Notes under the pieces: model-generated
What the model was told of the DNA's origin: nothing
The model's input: the letters and a program-made list of their open reading frames with translations, nothing else
Database searches by the model: none
Part shown: positions 18,609 through 28,040 of the stretch, in pieces
How positions within the stretch are numbered: the stretch's first letter is position 1
How the letters are laid out: each line of letters begins with the position of its first letter
Program-made: the position numbers and the translations under genes
Source of the DNA: a bacterium
GTDB taxonomy: Bacteria; Patescibacteriota; UBA1384; VFKW01
Reading direction: 5' to 3'
DNA length: 48,145 nucleotides
Assembly: GCA_030647355.1 (NCBI GenBank)
Contig: JAUSIS010000010.1
Location: forward strand, 1 to 48,145

Positions 18609-18654
18609 TTGTATCAAGGAATAGCTGGTTTGGTGAAGGTTAAAAACCAGTTAT

Positions 18655-18684
18655 AAAAAAACTAGCCCGGGCGATCCCGGGCTT
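18655..18684 (-). terminator. Intrinsic terminator of the 18711-19100 gene
   Basis: Minus strand agcccgggatcgcccgggct followed by agttttttta. Confidence 0.85.
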
Positions 18685-18710
18685 TGGCCAAGAGCGATGC
18701 TCCGGCCGAT

Positions 18711-19100
18711 TTATTCGGCTTCCAGCAGGTAATCCCCCGAAGGGGTCTTCCGCCAGTAGCCGGTCACTGCTTTGTCTTGCTCAAGTTCCTTCTGTCCGAC
18801 CTGGAAGACCGAGACCACATGGTCACCGCTTCGCAAGTCGTAGTAGGAACCGATACGGGCATTGTTGCCCTCAACTGGTCCAGCCATTCGGCTGTTGAGT
18901 TTGAGGGTGCCTGCCACTTGGACATATGCATTGATCTGTGCAACTGGATTCTTACAGAGGGAACCGACTGTTAGCCGTTCAGGATTAGGGTTATAGATTA
19001 CCCCAATACCCTTCAGCAGGACAAGGACTATAAGGACGATTACCACTACTGCAATATAGTCCATTGGTTCCGTAAACAGACCTTTTAGCCATCTCAGCAT
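18711..19100 (-). CDS. Hypothetical membrane-anchored protein
   Basis: N-terminal TM (MDYIAVVVIVLIVLVLLKGIGVIY) plus ~90 aa soluble domain; minus-strand SD-like ggagg upstream of the start, own promoter and terminator. Confidence 0.75.
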   Translation of the reverse strand: MLRWLKGLFTEPMDYIAVVVIVLIVLVLLKGIGVIYNPNPERLTVGSLCKNPVAQINAYVQVAGTLKLNSRMAGPVEGNNARIGSYYDLRSGDHVVSVFQVGQKELEQDKAVTGYWRKTPSGDYLLEAE

Positions 19101-19149
19101 TGACTTCCTCCATGAAGTTAATAGGAAAATTCAGTAATTCTGAATCCAT

Positions 19150-19178
19150 AGTATAGCACTAAAAAGCCGATTTGTCAA
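19150..19178 (-). promoter_or_regulatory. Putative sigma70 promoter TTGACA-N17-TATACT
   Basis: -35 (complement of 19173-19178), -10 (complement of 19150-19155), exact 17-nt spacer, upstream of the 19100 start. Confidence 0.75.
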
Positions 19179-19264
19179 GAGTAGACCGATCGGTTAACAG
19201 GTTGGCTTATAACTAATTGCAAGGGTTAGTTTATGGCTGAGTAATCTTCTGTTGGGTTGGATAC

Positions 19265-19292
19265 AAAAAAGCAGGCGAACGCCTGCTTTTTT
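19265..19292. terminator. Intrinsic terminator 3' of RNase J gene
   Basis: aaaaaagcaggc gaac gcctgctttttt, symmetrical, could act bidirectionally. Confidence 0.85.
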
Positions 19293-19309
19293 AATGACTA
19301 TTTGAATAG

Positions 19310-21106
19310 TTAGATTTCTATGACTACCGGAATGACCATAGGATGGCGCTGAGTAGCATTGAAGAGGAATTCACTCATTTGATCGCGAATGGTTTTTTTA
19401 ATCAGTTCATAGTTAGCTGGGGTCCGTTCATAGGCACTGGCGAAGATATGTTTGACTTCCTGGCGAGATTTGTAGATGAGGTCTTCTGCTTCACGCATAT
19501 AGACAAATCCGCGGGAAATGATATCGGGAGAGGTCATAATTTTGCCGGTACGGTGATCAACAGTTATGATGACAACAAAGATACCGTCTTTTGCCATAGC
19601 TTGACGATCGCGCAGGACAATATTACCAACGTCCCCTACCCCAGAGCCGTCAACAAGAATGTTACCGGATTGGACCTTTTCTTTGGTGACAGAGCCGACT
19701 TTTTGATCAAATTCTACAACTTGGCCATTTTCAAAGATGATGATTTTGTTAGGATCAATACCCATGCTTTCAGCCAGTTTGCCATGTTCTACGAGATGAT
19801 GATAGTCTCCATGGATAGGGATAAAATATTCCGGTTTAGCCAAAGCAATCATAGTTTTGAGGTCTTCCTGATTGGCGTGACCGGAAACATGGACGTCGAG
19901 CTGTTTGTTCAGGATGACACTGGCGCCGAGTCGGTAGAGATTGTTAACTGTATCATCAATTGCTGCTTCATTGCCGGGAATGGGCGAGGCAGAGATAACA
20001 ATAGTGTCGCCTTTTTTTATTTGTATCTGGCGGTGTTCACCGGCTGCCATGCGGACGAGAGCTGAGAATTCCTGCCCCTGGCTACCAGTGCACATAATGG
20101 CAACTTCATTATTTGGAAGGTGATTTATGTGACGAATATCTTGAAGCAGGCCTTGAGGGACTCTCAGATAGCCAAGTTGCATGGCGATATTGACATTACG
20201 TTCCATGGATCGGCCGGCAATTACCAATTTGCGGCGGTTTTTAACTGCCGCATCAATAACTTGCTGGACACGGGTTATCTGGGAGGAAAAGGAAGAGATG
20301 ATAATTCTACCTTTAGTATCTTTAAAGATATTGTCAAAAGTTTGCGAGATTATTTGCTCGGAGATGGTGTAGCCGGGAATCAGAGCATTGGTCGAGTCGG
20401 TAAGTAGAGCGCGGACTCCATCACCAGCTAGTTCGGCGATTCTGACAACATCGGTTGGCTTGCCGAAGACCGGAGTATAATCAATTTTCCAGTCTACCAG
20501 GTGGAGGAATAAGCCACTGGGAGTGCCAACGGCAAAACCTAATACATCCGGAACCGAGTGAGTTAAGTGAATTGCTTCAATATTGAAGACACCGAGTTTT
20601 ATTTTGTCGCCGGGGGTAATGATGTTAAATTTAGCTCCTTTGATGCCTGATTCTTCAAATTTCGCCTGAAGAAAACCGGCGGTCAGAGGGGCGGTGTAGA
20701 TAGGAGCGCCAAGTTTCGGCCAAGTGTAGGGCATAGAACCGATATGGTCTTCGTGTCCGTGGGTAATAAAAATACCGCGGATCATATTCTTCTTTTCCTC
20801 AAGGTAGGTGATGTCAGGAATGGTAAAATCCACTCCCAACATTTCAGCGGAAGGAAAACCCATACCAGAATCAAAGACAAGTATATCGTCATTGTATTCA
20901 TAGATATACATGTTTTTGTCGCCGATTCCGTCTTGTCCGCCGAGAGCAATCAAGCGTAATTTGTTTCTTGGAGCGGTTTTGATAAGTTTAGCTTTGACCT
21001 CTTGAGCAGGTTTGATAGGTAAGGGCATGAGGGAAGAATTAGATCTTGAAATCGGTAAATTTTTTGGAGTCACTTCGACAAAAGCAGGTGTTTTTGTAGG
21101 ATACAT
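19310..21106 (-). CDS. rnj: Ribonuclease J
   Basis: GGQDGIGDKNMYIYEYNDDILVFDSGMGFP, THGHEDHIGSMPY, SGHANQEDLKTMIALAKPEYFIPIHGDYHHL (beta-CASP metallo-beta-lactamase). Confidence 0.95.
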   Translation of the reverse strand: MYPTKTPAFVEVTPKNLPISRSNSSLMPLPIKPAQEVKAKLIKTAPRNKLRLIALGGQDGIGDKNMYIYEYNDDILVFDSGMGFPSAEMLGVDFTIPDITYLEEKKNMIRGIFITHGHEDHIGSMPYTWPKLGAPIYTAPLTAGFLQAKFEESGIKGAKFNIITPGDKIKLGVFNIEAIHLTHSVPDVLGFAVGTPSGLFLHLVDWKIDYTPVFGKPTDVVRIAELAGDGVRALLTDSTNALIPGYTISEQIISQTFDNIFKDTKGRIIISSFSSQITRVQQVIDAAVKNRRKLVIAGRSMERNVNIAMQLGYLRVPQGLLQDIRHINHLPNNEVAIMCTGSQGQEFSALVRMAAGEHRQIQIKKGDTIVISASPIPGNEAAIDDTVNNLYRLGASVILNKQLDVHVSGHANQEDLKTMIALAKPEYFIPIHGDYHHLVEHGKLAESMGIDPNKIIIFENGQVVEFDQKVGSVTKEKVQSGNILVDGSGVGDVGNIVLRDRQAMAKDGIFVVIITVDHRTGKIMTSPDIISRGFVYMREAEDLIYKSRQEVKHIFASAYERTPANYELIKKTIRDQMSEFLFNATQRHPMVIPVVIEI

Positions 21107-21226
21107 GTTATATTTTTCCTTTCCCCCTCACTACCGCTTCCAGTAAAACGGACTACGTCCTGTTATTACATTGAACGCAGAGTGAGGGACTACGCCTCAT
21201 TAAGATGAGGCTTGCTTATTATTATT

Positions 21227-21799
21227 TCAAGTTAAGTTATCTAACTGCCTTAATAACTTTGGTAATTTTTTAAAATCGGTTTTCAGTATCTTTTCCATAT
21301 CGGGGCGGTAAAGGGCTACGGCCGGGTGGAACAGGGGAAAGTAGACTTTGCCATTTCTTTTTCTAAATGCTCGGCCATGTATTTGGGAGATACTGCCCAT
21401 ATTTGGTAAAAAATAGTTCATAGCATGGCGGCCGAGGGTCACGATTACCTTTGGGTCTATGATTTTAATCTGGTGTTTGAGCCAAGTAGAGGTACAGATT
21501 TCAATTTCATCCGGCATAGGATCGCGGTTCCCAGGTGGTTGGTCTTTAACAATATTGGTTATATAAACATCTTGGCGATTCCAGCCAACCATTTTCAATA
21601 AATTATCTAAAAATTCACCAGCGGCGCCAACAAATGGTCTGCCAAGTTTATTTTCCTGTGCCCCAGGTGCCTCTCCAACAAATACAATTTCAGAGTGGGG
21701 ATTTCCTTCACCGGGCACAACATTAATGCGATTTAAGTGGAGGCGGCATTTTTGACAGTCTCGCATTTCATTTGCAAGCGAATTTAATTCCTGCGGCAT
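21227..21799 (-). CDS. Uracil-DNA glycosylase, family 4
   Basis: CQKCRLHLNRINVVPGEGNPHSEIVFVGEAPGAQENKLGRPFVGAAGEFLDNLL; Cys motif for the Fe-S cluster; LFHPAVALYRPDM. Confidence 0.93.
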   Translation of the reverse strand: MPQELNSLANEMRDCQKCRLHLNRINVVPGEGNPHSEIVFVGEAPGAQENKLGRPFVGAAGEFLDNLLKMVGWNRQDVYITNIVKDQPPGNRDPMPDEIEICTSTWLKHQIKIIDPKVIVTLGRHAMNYFLPNMGSISQIHGRAFRKRNGKVYFPLFHPAVALYRPDMEKILKTDFKKLPKLLRQLDNLT

Positions 21800-21914
21800 C
21801 GAGATCCCCTTTATTAGGTCTGTTGTTGAATATCATTTTGACTACATACTACCAATTTTCGCTTCAAGAGCACATTTATCGGCAGACCTTATTGGAGTAC
21901 TAAACAGTGGGGTC

Positions 21915-21943
21915 ATTGTACTTTAAATATAACAAATTGTCAA
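21915..21943 (-). promoter_or_regulatory. Putative promoter TTGACA-N17-TACAAT for the UDG gene
   Basis: Complement of 21938-21943 (-35) and 21915-21920 (-10), 17-nt spacer. Confidence 0.5.
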
Positions 21944-21964
21944 TGGTTACAGCGCTTTATGATT

Positions 21965-24091
21965 TTATTGGGAATTTGCTTCGGCTTTGGCGGCTTTCAA
22001 TGACAAACTGATCCTGCCTCGTTCTTTGTCAATTTCCATGACTTTAACGGTTACAGTATCCCCGACTTTAACTACATCTGTGACTTTGGCTACGCGCTCT
22101 TCGGAGAGCTGAGAAATATGAATCATCCCTTCTTGGTTAGGAAGAATTTGGACTACAGCGCCAATCTCATTACCTTTGATGCGGTCTTTGATAATTTGAG
22201 TGATTGGACCAGTGAAAATCTCACCGATTTTCGGTTCACGCGCCATACCATTAATAAGAGATAAGGCGATTTCAGCTGCTTTAGCGTCGGTTGAGGAAAC
22301 CAGTACCGTGCCGTCATCTTCAATATCTATACTGATAATTTCTTTGCCGCCGGCTTGGGCAATAATTCCATTGATGTTTTTTCCACCCGGACCGATAAGT
22401 TCACCAATCTTTTCGGGACTTATAGTGGTTTTATAAATTCGAGGGGCGTAAGGTGAGAGTTCGGCTCTGGGGGAAGGAATAACCGATTCTATTAAATCCA
22501 AAATTTTCATCCTTGCGATTTTGGCATGGGCAAGAGATTCTTTTATTATTTCTTCGGTTAATCCGTCGTTTTTGACATCAAGTTGTATGGCAGTAAGACC
22601 CTTGCGAGTTCCGGTAATTTTGAAATCCATATCGCAAGAGAAGTCTTCGATGCCTTGAATATCGGTCATGACACGATGAGTTTCTTTACCAGATTTATCT
22701 TTACCCGCGACAAGGCCGATGGCAATACCGGCAACAGGAGCAGAAATTGGGACGCCTGCGTCCATTAGTGCCAGGGTGGAGCCGCAAGTAGCAGCCATTG
22801 AGGATGAGCCATTGGATGATAAAACTTCAGAGACTAAACGAATAGTATATGGGAAATCGTCCCGGCTGGGTATTACAGGAATCAGAGCGCGTTCAGCCAG
22901 GGCGCCATGACCTATTTCCCTTCTGGAGGCACCTCGAAGCGGTCTAGTTTCACCGGTTGAAAAAGGCGGGAAATTGTAGTGGTGCATATAACGTTTTGTT
23001 CCCTCTTCTTCCATTGTTTCAATCGCTTGTTCATCACCGGGAGCACCTAATGTCGCGATGGTTAATACCTGTGTTTGACCGCGAGAAAACAAGCCCGAGC
23101 CATGAACTCTTGGAATAAAGGCAACTTCGGCTTCTAGAGGTCGAATTTCGTCGAAAGCACGACCGTCGGGACGAATCCCATCTATTAAAATAGCGTTTCG
23201 AACTTCTTTTCTGATTATATCGTCTAAAGCCATCTGTAGATCGTTGAGTCCATATTTATCATCTAGTCCGGTAAAAACTTCTTCTTCTATCTCGATGAAG
23301 GCTGCTTCGCGTTTTTGTTTCTCTGTTTGGTGAATCGCTTTGGTGAGTTTTGGGGCAATTATCTTTTTGATCTCGTCCTGGATCGGGGACTTTTCCTCTT
23401 TAATGGCAAGACGAGCTATCTCTTTGTTGTTTTCGGATTGCAGTTTAATAGCTGGTTGATACTTTTCAAAGCCAAATTGGATTGCTTTAGCAATAGTGTC
23501 TTCATCAACTTGCTCGACTCCGCCTTCGATCATTAGAACTTTCTTGTCACTTCCGGAAACTATTAGATCAAATTCACTCTTTTCCATCTCGGGTTCAGTA
23601 GGATTAATGACTAATTCGCCGGCAATATAACCGACTCGACTGGCGCCGATCGGTCCGGAAAAAGGAGCTTGAGTTTGCATCAGAGCCGCGGAGGCGGCGG
23701 TTATGGCAATGATGGCAGGGTCATGTTCTAGATCGTAAGATAATACAGTAATGATTATTTGGACATCAAGACGAAAATCTTTAGGAAAAAGCGGGCGTAT
23801 TGAGCGATCTACCAGCCGTGCGGTGAGGATGGCTCTTTCGGTCGGGCGGCCTTCTCGTTTTATGAAGCGGGAGCCGGAGATTTTTCCAGCGGCGTAGAGA
23901 CGTTCTTCATATTCAACGCTTAGCGGGAAAAAATCCACTCCTTCTCGCGGCTTTTGGGCGATTACGGCAGTTGCTAGAATAACAGTGTCGCCCCATTGAG
24001 CAGTCACAGATCCATCGGATAATCCTGCTAGTTTGCCAGATTTAATAATTAGTTCTTCTTTCCCAAAAGGGATAGAATAATTTTGAGTCAT
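21965..24091 (-). CDS. pnp: Polyribonucleotide nucleotidyltransferase (PNPase)
   Basis: Two RNase PH cores, KH domain (ELIGPGGKNINGIIAQAG) and S1 domain; start MTQNYSIPFGKEEL at 24091. Confidence 0.97.
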   Translation of the reverse strand: MTQNYSIPFGKEELIIKSGKLAGLSDGSVTAQWGDTVILATAVIAQKPREGVDFFPLSVEYEERLYAAGKISGSRFIKREGRPTERAILTARLVDRSIRPLFPKDFRLDVQIIITVLSYDLEHDPAIIAITAASAALMQTQAPFSGPIGASRVGYIAGELVINPTEPEMEKSEFDLIVSGSDKKVLMIEGGVEQVDEDTIAKAIQFGFEKYQPAIKLQSENNKEIARLAIKEEKSPIQDEIKKIIAPKLTKAIHQTEKQKREAAFIEIEEEVFTGLDDKYGLNDLQMALDDIIRKEVRNAILIDGIRPDGRAFDEIRPLEAEVAFIPRVHGSGLFSRGQTQVLTIATLGAPGDEQAIETMEEEGTKRYMHHYNFPPFSTGETRPLRGASRREIGHGALAERALIPVIPSRDDFPYTIRLVSEVLSSNGSSSMAATCGSTLALMDAGVPISAPVAGIAIGLVAGKDKSGKETHRVMTDIQGIEDFSCDMDFKITGTRKGLTAIQLDVKNDGLTEEIIKESLAHAKIARMKILDLIESVIPSPRAELSPYAPRIYKTTISPEKIGELIGPGGKNINGIIAQAGGKEIISIDIEDDGTVLVSSTDAKAAEIALSLINGMAREPKIGEIFTGPITQIIKDRIKGNEIGAVVQILPNQEGMIHISQLSEERVAKVTDVVKVGDTVTVKVMEIDKERGRISLSLKAAKAEANSQ

Positions 24092-24178
24092 GTGGTTTCT
24101 CCTTTTAGGAGCCAAGGTGGGAAGCAAGATTATCTTACTCCTTTACTCTGACTCCTAAGAATTAATTTTAATGTGTAG

Positions 24179-24436
24179 TTATTTTCTTAGCCCCAGATCG
24201 TTAATTAAAACTTCATAATGCTTGATGTCTCTTTGTCTTATGTAGTTTAAAAGAGCTCGGCGATGACCAACCATTTTTAAAAGTCCCCGACGGGAATCGA
24301 AATCTTTTTTATGCGACTTTAGATGGTCGGAAAGATCATTGATTCTCTCGGTCAAAAGTATAATCTGGACAGATGTCGAACCAGTATCTTCTTTATGGGT
24401 TTGGTATTTCTTGAGTAATTGAGTTGCTTCCGGCAT
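24179..24436 (-). CDS. rpsO: 30S ribosomal protein S15
   Basis: [54 protein letters not shown]. Confidence 0.98.
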   Translation of the reverse strand: MPEATQLLKKYQTHKEDTGSTSVQIILLTERINDLSDHLKSHKKDFDSRRGLLKMVGHRRALLNYIRQRDIKHYEVLINDLGLRK

Positions 24437-24634
24437 ATTATTTATACCTCCAGGAGTATATTATCATATCGGCGGATATTTGACAAGAGAAAGACGAATA
24501 ATGACAAAGGTCAAATGATAAATTACAAATGATTTAGACAAAATCCAAATCTTCATTTCGTTCCGCTCATTCACGTAAGATGAATGGTACCTATGTAAAT
24601 GACGAGCAAATGACAAATGAGGGAGGAAAGATAA

Positions 24635-27600
24635 TTAGGGAGCGACATTTGATAAGAATACGGACTGGATGTTGCTGAAACCAGGGAGAGCCCGTTTTGA
24701 TGAGTTATTTGATAGATAGGAGTTGTATTTTAGCGTTGAGTTGTTGCCAATATATGGCAGGGTGATATTGTTGCGGGCGGCGAGGAATCCTTCAAAGTCT
24801 AGTGCACTCGTACGATTATCTTGGATTACTGCATTATTGCTTGAGTAGATAGCGGCTTGGATAGTGTTGGAAGAGCGGTTGATGGTGACACTGCCGCCGA
24901 CGATAAAACCAAGCCCGTTTTTTTTAGGATCTGCCGAAGATACGCTGCCGTTTATTGTTAGGTTTCTAGAGACGATTATTGTACCATACCCAGAATATCT
25001 AAGATTCGCTATTACTAAATCTCGGGGGGAACCATCAGAATTAACAATATACCAGATACCCCCTTCCGGATAACGTGAACCGGATGATGTAGGAATTCCA
25101 GTGTTACTGTTGAGATTCCAGTTGGGAATAATGGTGCCGGGACCTAGAGGCAACAGACTTGTTTTTATGGGATTGGTTGGGCGATATTGATAAGCTTTTT
25201 CGGTTTTTAGGTTATTTAAATTCTGGGTAAGGGTTGTGTTGAATTTTGTCCAATCAATAGTATATCCTGACAGTATTTTGCATGTACCAGCTGTTCTACA
25301 GACATTACTAGGACTAATATTACGTCCGGCGACTATTGAGTTAGTTTCTACTTTGAAGCTGCCAAGCTTTACATCATTATGAGCGGCGACATCACCTGTT
25401 ATGTATGAAGGGAAGGGTTCAACAATAATTGTTAAATCATAATATCGATTGAATTCAATCGGACAGGGTACCGGCTGATCCGGTGCAATACTGGCATAGG
25501 TAACTGTTTTGGTTTGGTAGCCGGCAGGATCAGGATTAGCCGTAACACTATAACAGTCAGGAGGATCGCCGCTGATTGGTAGATTAAAGGTGTATTCGCC
25601 TTTGAGTGGATCGGGAGATGGAGTCGGAGGGGGTGTACCGGTATGACCAAACGCGGGAGGGAAATCCGGTCTTAAGACCGTAAGTTGAGTATTAATGCGA
25701 TCACCTTTAGAATTAACAACCGTGACATGAAGTTGGCCTGAATGTATGCTGATTTTCCCCCCCCCGCCGCCGCCGCCTCGATTGTCTCCACCATGTTCAC
25801 CGTTAGCAAAGAGACCAAGTATGGGATAGCCGGGTCCGATGCCATCAAAACCATTAGCGGCTCCGCCAAAAACTGTTGCCAGAGGGATCATTAGGTCGCT
25901 GTAGACTATGCGACCGCCAAATTGTATAAGACCACCGCCACCGCCACCGCCATATGCCCATGCTTCAACTTTTCCACATCCGACTTGTCCACTCTTGTGA
26001 TGTTCTGATTCTCCAAAAGTTCCATTGGCAGTTACATAGCTGCCGTTTGACAATATGATACTGTGTTGGGTTTCTAGAGAAATACGTCCTCCGCCGTTTC
26101 CACCAAGGGCATCGGCTACTTTGTTATTGCAAGAACCTCCCCCTCTGTCTTCTGCGTAAGCAAAACCGCCACCCGAGCCGTAGTCAATTACAGAAGAAGG
26201 GTAAGCCGGTCCTCCGTAACCCCAAGTATCTCCTTGTTCAGGAGTGCCCCCAGCTCCATATGAGCCGCCGCCGCCTGCTTTCGTATAATCATTACGATTA
26301 CCCACAAAATGGACAGCCTCGCCGCCGCTGGGACCGTAACCGTTTTGTCCGTCTGCTTGACCGCCCGGATAACCTTTACCATCTACATTGATAGTTCCGT
26401 TGCTTTTTAGCGTAATACCGCCAACGGTAACAATATCAACTTTTTTCCAGCGGGCAGTGCCAGCCGTTTCATCAGAGAGGGAATGGTCACCATCGCTATC
26501 TTGCGCCATATCAGCGATGGCTAGAGCATCGTGGGTTAAGACTCCATTACTTCTAACAGTCAGACCAAGAAAATTTCTTCTGCTGTCACAGGCTGTGTCA
26601 CTTCTGGCATCTACACGACCCCATCCGGGCGCTGTACCAATTTCACAGTTTTGTCCGGTCGAGTGGGCGACAGGCAGAGCATCTTCATATTTATCGTCGA
26701 GGAACCATCTATAACGACACTTATTATCGCTTCGTCTGATATTAACAAAGTTATAAAGTCCTATGCTATTTTTACATTCCAAATGAGTGCCAGCGGTTGG
26801 CCAGACTTTGACGGCCCCGGCATCAATAGTAGCGCCATCAATAACGACATCCTGGTTTTCACATTCTGCAGGGATCGAGGTAGCTCCACTCATAAAAACA
26901 CAGGCTTTCTCTCCTATGGAAACCGAAGGATCGATGTAAATGTAGCCACCACCGCCACCGCCGCCGTGGCCGGCGCCGCCGGCGCCGCCGTTAGCTGTAA
27001 TATTATAAAAAGTACCGGCGGGTTTAATGAAAGTTCCATTTGCCGCACCTGTACCGCCCGTGCCGGCATTGGCACCGGCAGATATCATTGTGCCATAAGG
27101 ATAAAAGAATTGATTAGCGCTTAGCCAAATAGAGCCGCCAGCTCCGGCACCGCTGTAGGCACGACCAATTTGAGTGCCGTCTCTACCGCTGGCAAAGATG
27201 CCGCTTGTAGTGCTAAGTATCCGTATATCGCCGCCGACCCGAAGATCAATTCGGCCGCCGCCGCTACCGCCGTTAGCAGTACTGCTGCTTTTTTTTGCGC
27301 TCCCACCGCCAGAGCCAAGTTTGAGTGGATTAATATCGGGAATGCTAGCAGACTGGGCATAGGGGGTGCCGCCTGCTCCCGTGATGGGCAGGCTGCCGGC
27401 GCCGCCTCTTCCTATAAATGCGCCGCCGCCGGCAGAGGCATAGTAGAACCATGAATTCGTCAACGCCCCAATACCCGGTCCCGGTCCGGTACCATTTGAT
27501 CCAGCAGTACCACCTCGATAGCCACGCTGGGAAACATCAATTTTACCCCCGTCGTCTAAAGTCACATCGCCCGCAATTTCCAAACTGACTTTTTTATCGC

Positions 27601-27949
27601 TCGAGATTGTGTCGGTTGATGAAAAATATGGGTGGGTTAAGATAGAATTACCGGTAATTTTTAAGCTGTTGAAGCGGTGATGGCCGGCAATAGTTACTGT
27701 CCCTCGTCTAATTTCGATATCGTCACCTTCGTAAGTCATATTGGTTGCACTGATGGTAGCGCTGGAATTAAAAATTCGCACTGCACCAATTAATATTGGA
27801 GCGTTAGTGTTTTGTTGAGGGCTATTCTTGTCTGATTGGGAAAAACCAATAACCAGGGCAAGAATAAATAATATTCCCAGTTTTAATATAAACTTGGTGT
27901 TTTTTCTGTTTATCAAACTTTTGAGATGGCGCAACACTTCCCCTCCCAA
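24635..27949 (-). CDS. Large glycine-rich secreted/surface protein
   Basis: N-terminal hydrophobic segment (FILKLGILFILALVIGFSQ), repeated G-rich modules (GGGGGGGYIYIDPS, GGGGGGGLIQFGG, GGGGGGGKISIHSG), C-terminal beta-helix-like/pilus-adhesin-like region. Exact start uncertain (TTG 27949 or GTG ~27937). Confidence 0.85.
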   Translation of the reverse strand: MGGEVLRHLKSLINRKNTKFILKLGILFILALVIGFSQSDKNSPQQNTNAPILIGAVRIFNSSATISATNMTYEGDDIEIRRGTVTIAGHHRFNSLKITGNSILTHPYFSSTDTISSDKKVSLEIAGDVTLDDGGKIDVSQRGYRGGTAGSNGTGPGPGIGALTNSWFYYASAGGGAFIGRGGAGSLPITGAGGTPYAQSASIPDINPLKLGSGGGSAKKSSSTANGGSGGGRIDLRVGGDIRILSTTSGIFASGRDGTQIGRAYSGAGAGGSIWLSANQFFYPYGTMISAGANAGTGGTGAANGTFIKPAGTFYNITANGGAGGAGHGGGGGGGYIYIDPSVSIGEKACVFMSGATSIPAECENQDVVIDGATIDAGAVKVWPTAGTHLECKNSIGLYNFVNIRRSDNKCRYRWFLDDKYEDALPVAHSTGQNCEIGTAPGWGRVDARSDTACDSRRNFLGLTVRSNGVLTHDALAIADMAQDSDGDHSLSDETAGTARWKKVDIVTVGGITLKSNGTINVDGKGYPGGQADGQNGYGPSGGEAVHFVGNRNDYTKAGGGGSYGAGGTPEQGDTWGYGGPAYPSSVIDYGSGGGFAYAEDRGGGSCNNKVADALGGNGGGRISLETQHSIILSNGSYVTANGTFGESEHHKSGQVGCGKVEAWAYGGGGGGGLIQFGGRIVYSDLMIPLATVFGGAANGFDGIGPGYPILGLFANGEHGGDNRGGGGGGGKISIHSGQLHVTVVNSKGDRINTQLTVLRPDFPPAFGHTGTPPPTPSPDPLKGEYTFNLPISGDPPDCYSVTANPDPAGYQTKTVTYASIAPDQPVPCPIEFNRYYDLTIIVEPFPSYITGDVAAHNDVKLGSFKVETNSIVAGRNISPSNVCRTAGTCKILSGYTIDWTKFNTTLTQNLNNLKTEKAYQYRPTNPIKTSLLPLGPGTIIPNWNLNSNTGIPTSSGSRYPEGGIWYIVNSDGSPRDLVIANLRYSGYGTIIVSRNLTINGSVSSADPKKNGLGFIVGGSVTINRSSNTIQAAIYSSNNAVIQDNRTSALDFEGFLAARNNITLPYIGNNSTLKYNSYLSNNSSKRALPGFSNIQSVFLSNVAP

Positions 27950-27999
27950 TTAGCCAGATTTCGAAAGTTATTTATTTAATTGTAACATAGACCAAGTAT

Positions 28000-28021
28000 C
28001 CAGTATATAGTATAGAGTATT
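28000..28021. repeat. Dispersed repeat CCAGTATATAGTATAGAGTATT, copy 2
   Basis: Identical to 18587-18608. Confidence 0.85.
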
Positions 28022-28040
28022 AAGTATTTAGAGGAATTCT

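Noticed and set aside
19343-20065. 240-aa + strand ORF antisense to RNase J
   Set aside because: RNase J on the opposite strand has unambiguous motifs; no recognisable domain in the antisense frame.
24480-24634. CRISPR-like reading of the caaatga repeats
   Set aside because: Units are short and degenerate, with no constant-length spacers and no cas genes in the window.
26651-27454. Ala/Gly-rich + strand ORFs opposite the surface protein
   Set aside because: By-products of GCC/GGC repeats in the sense gene.
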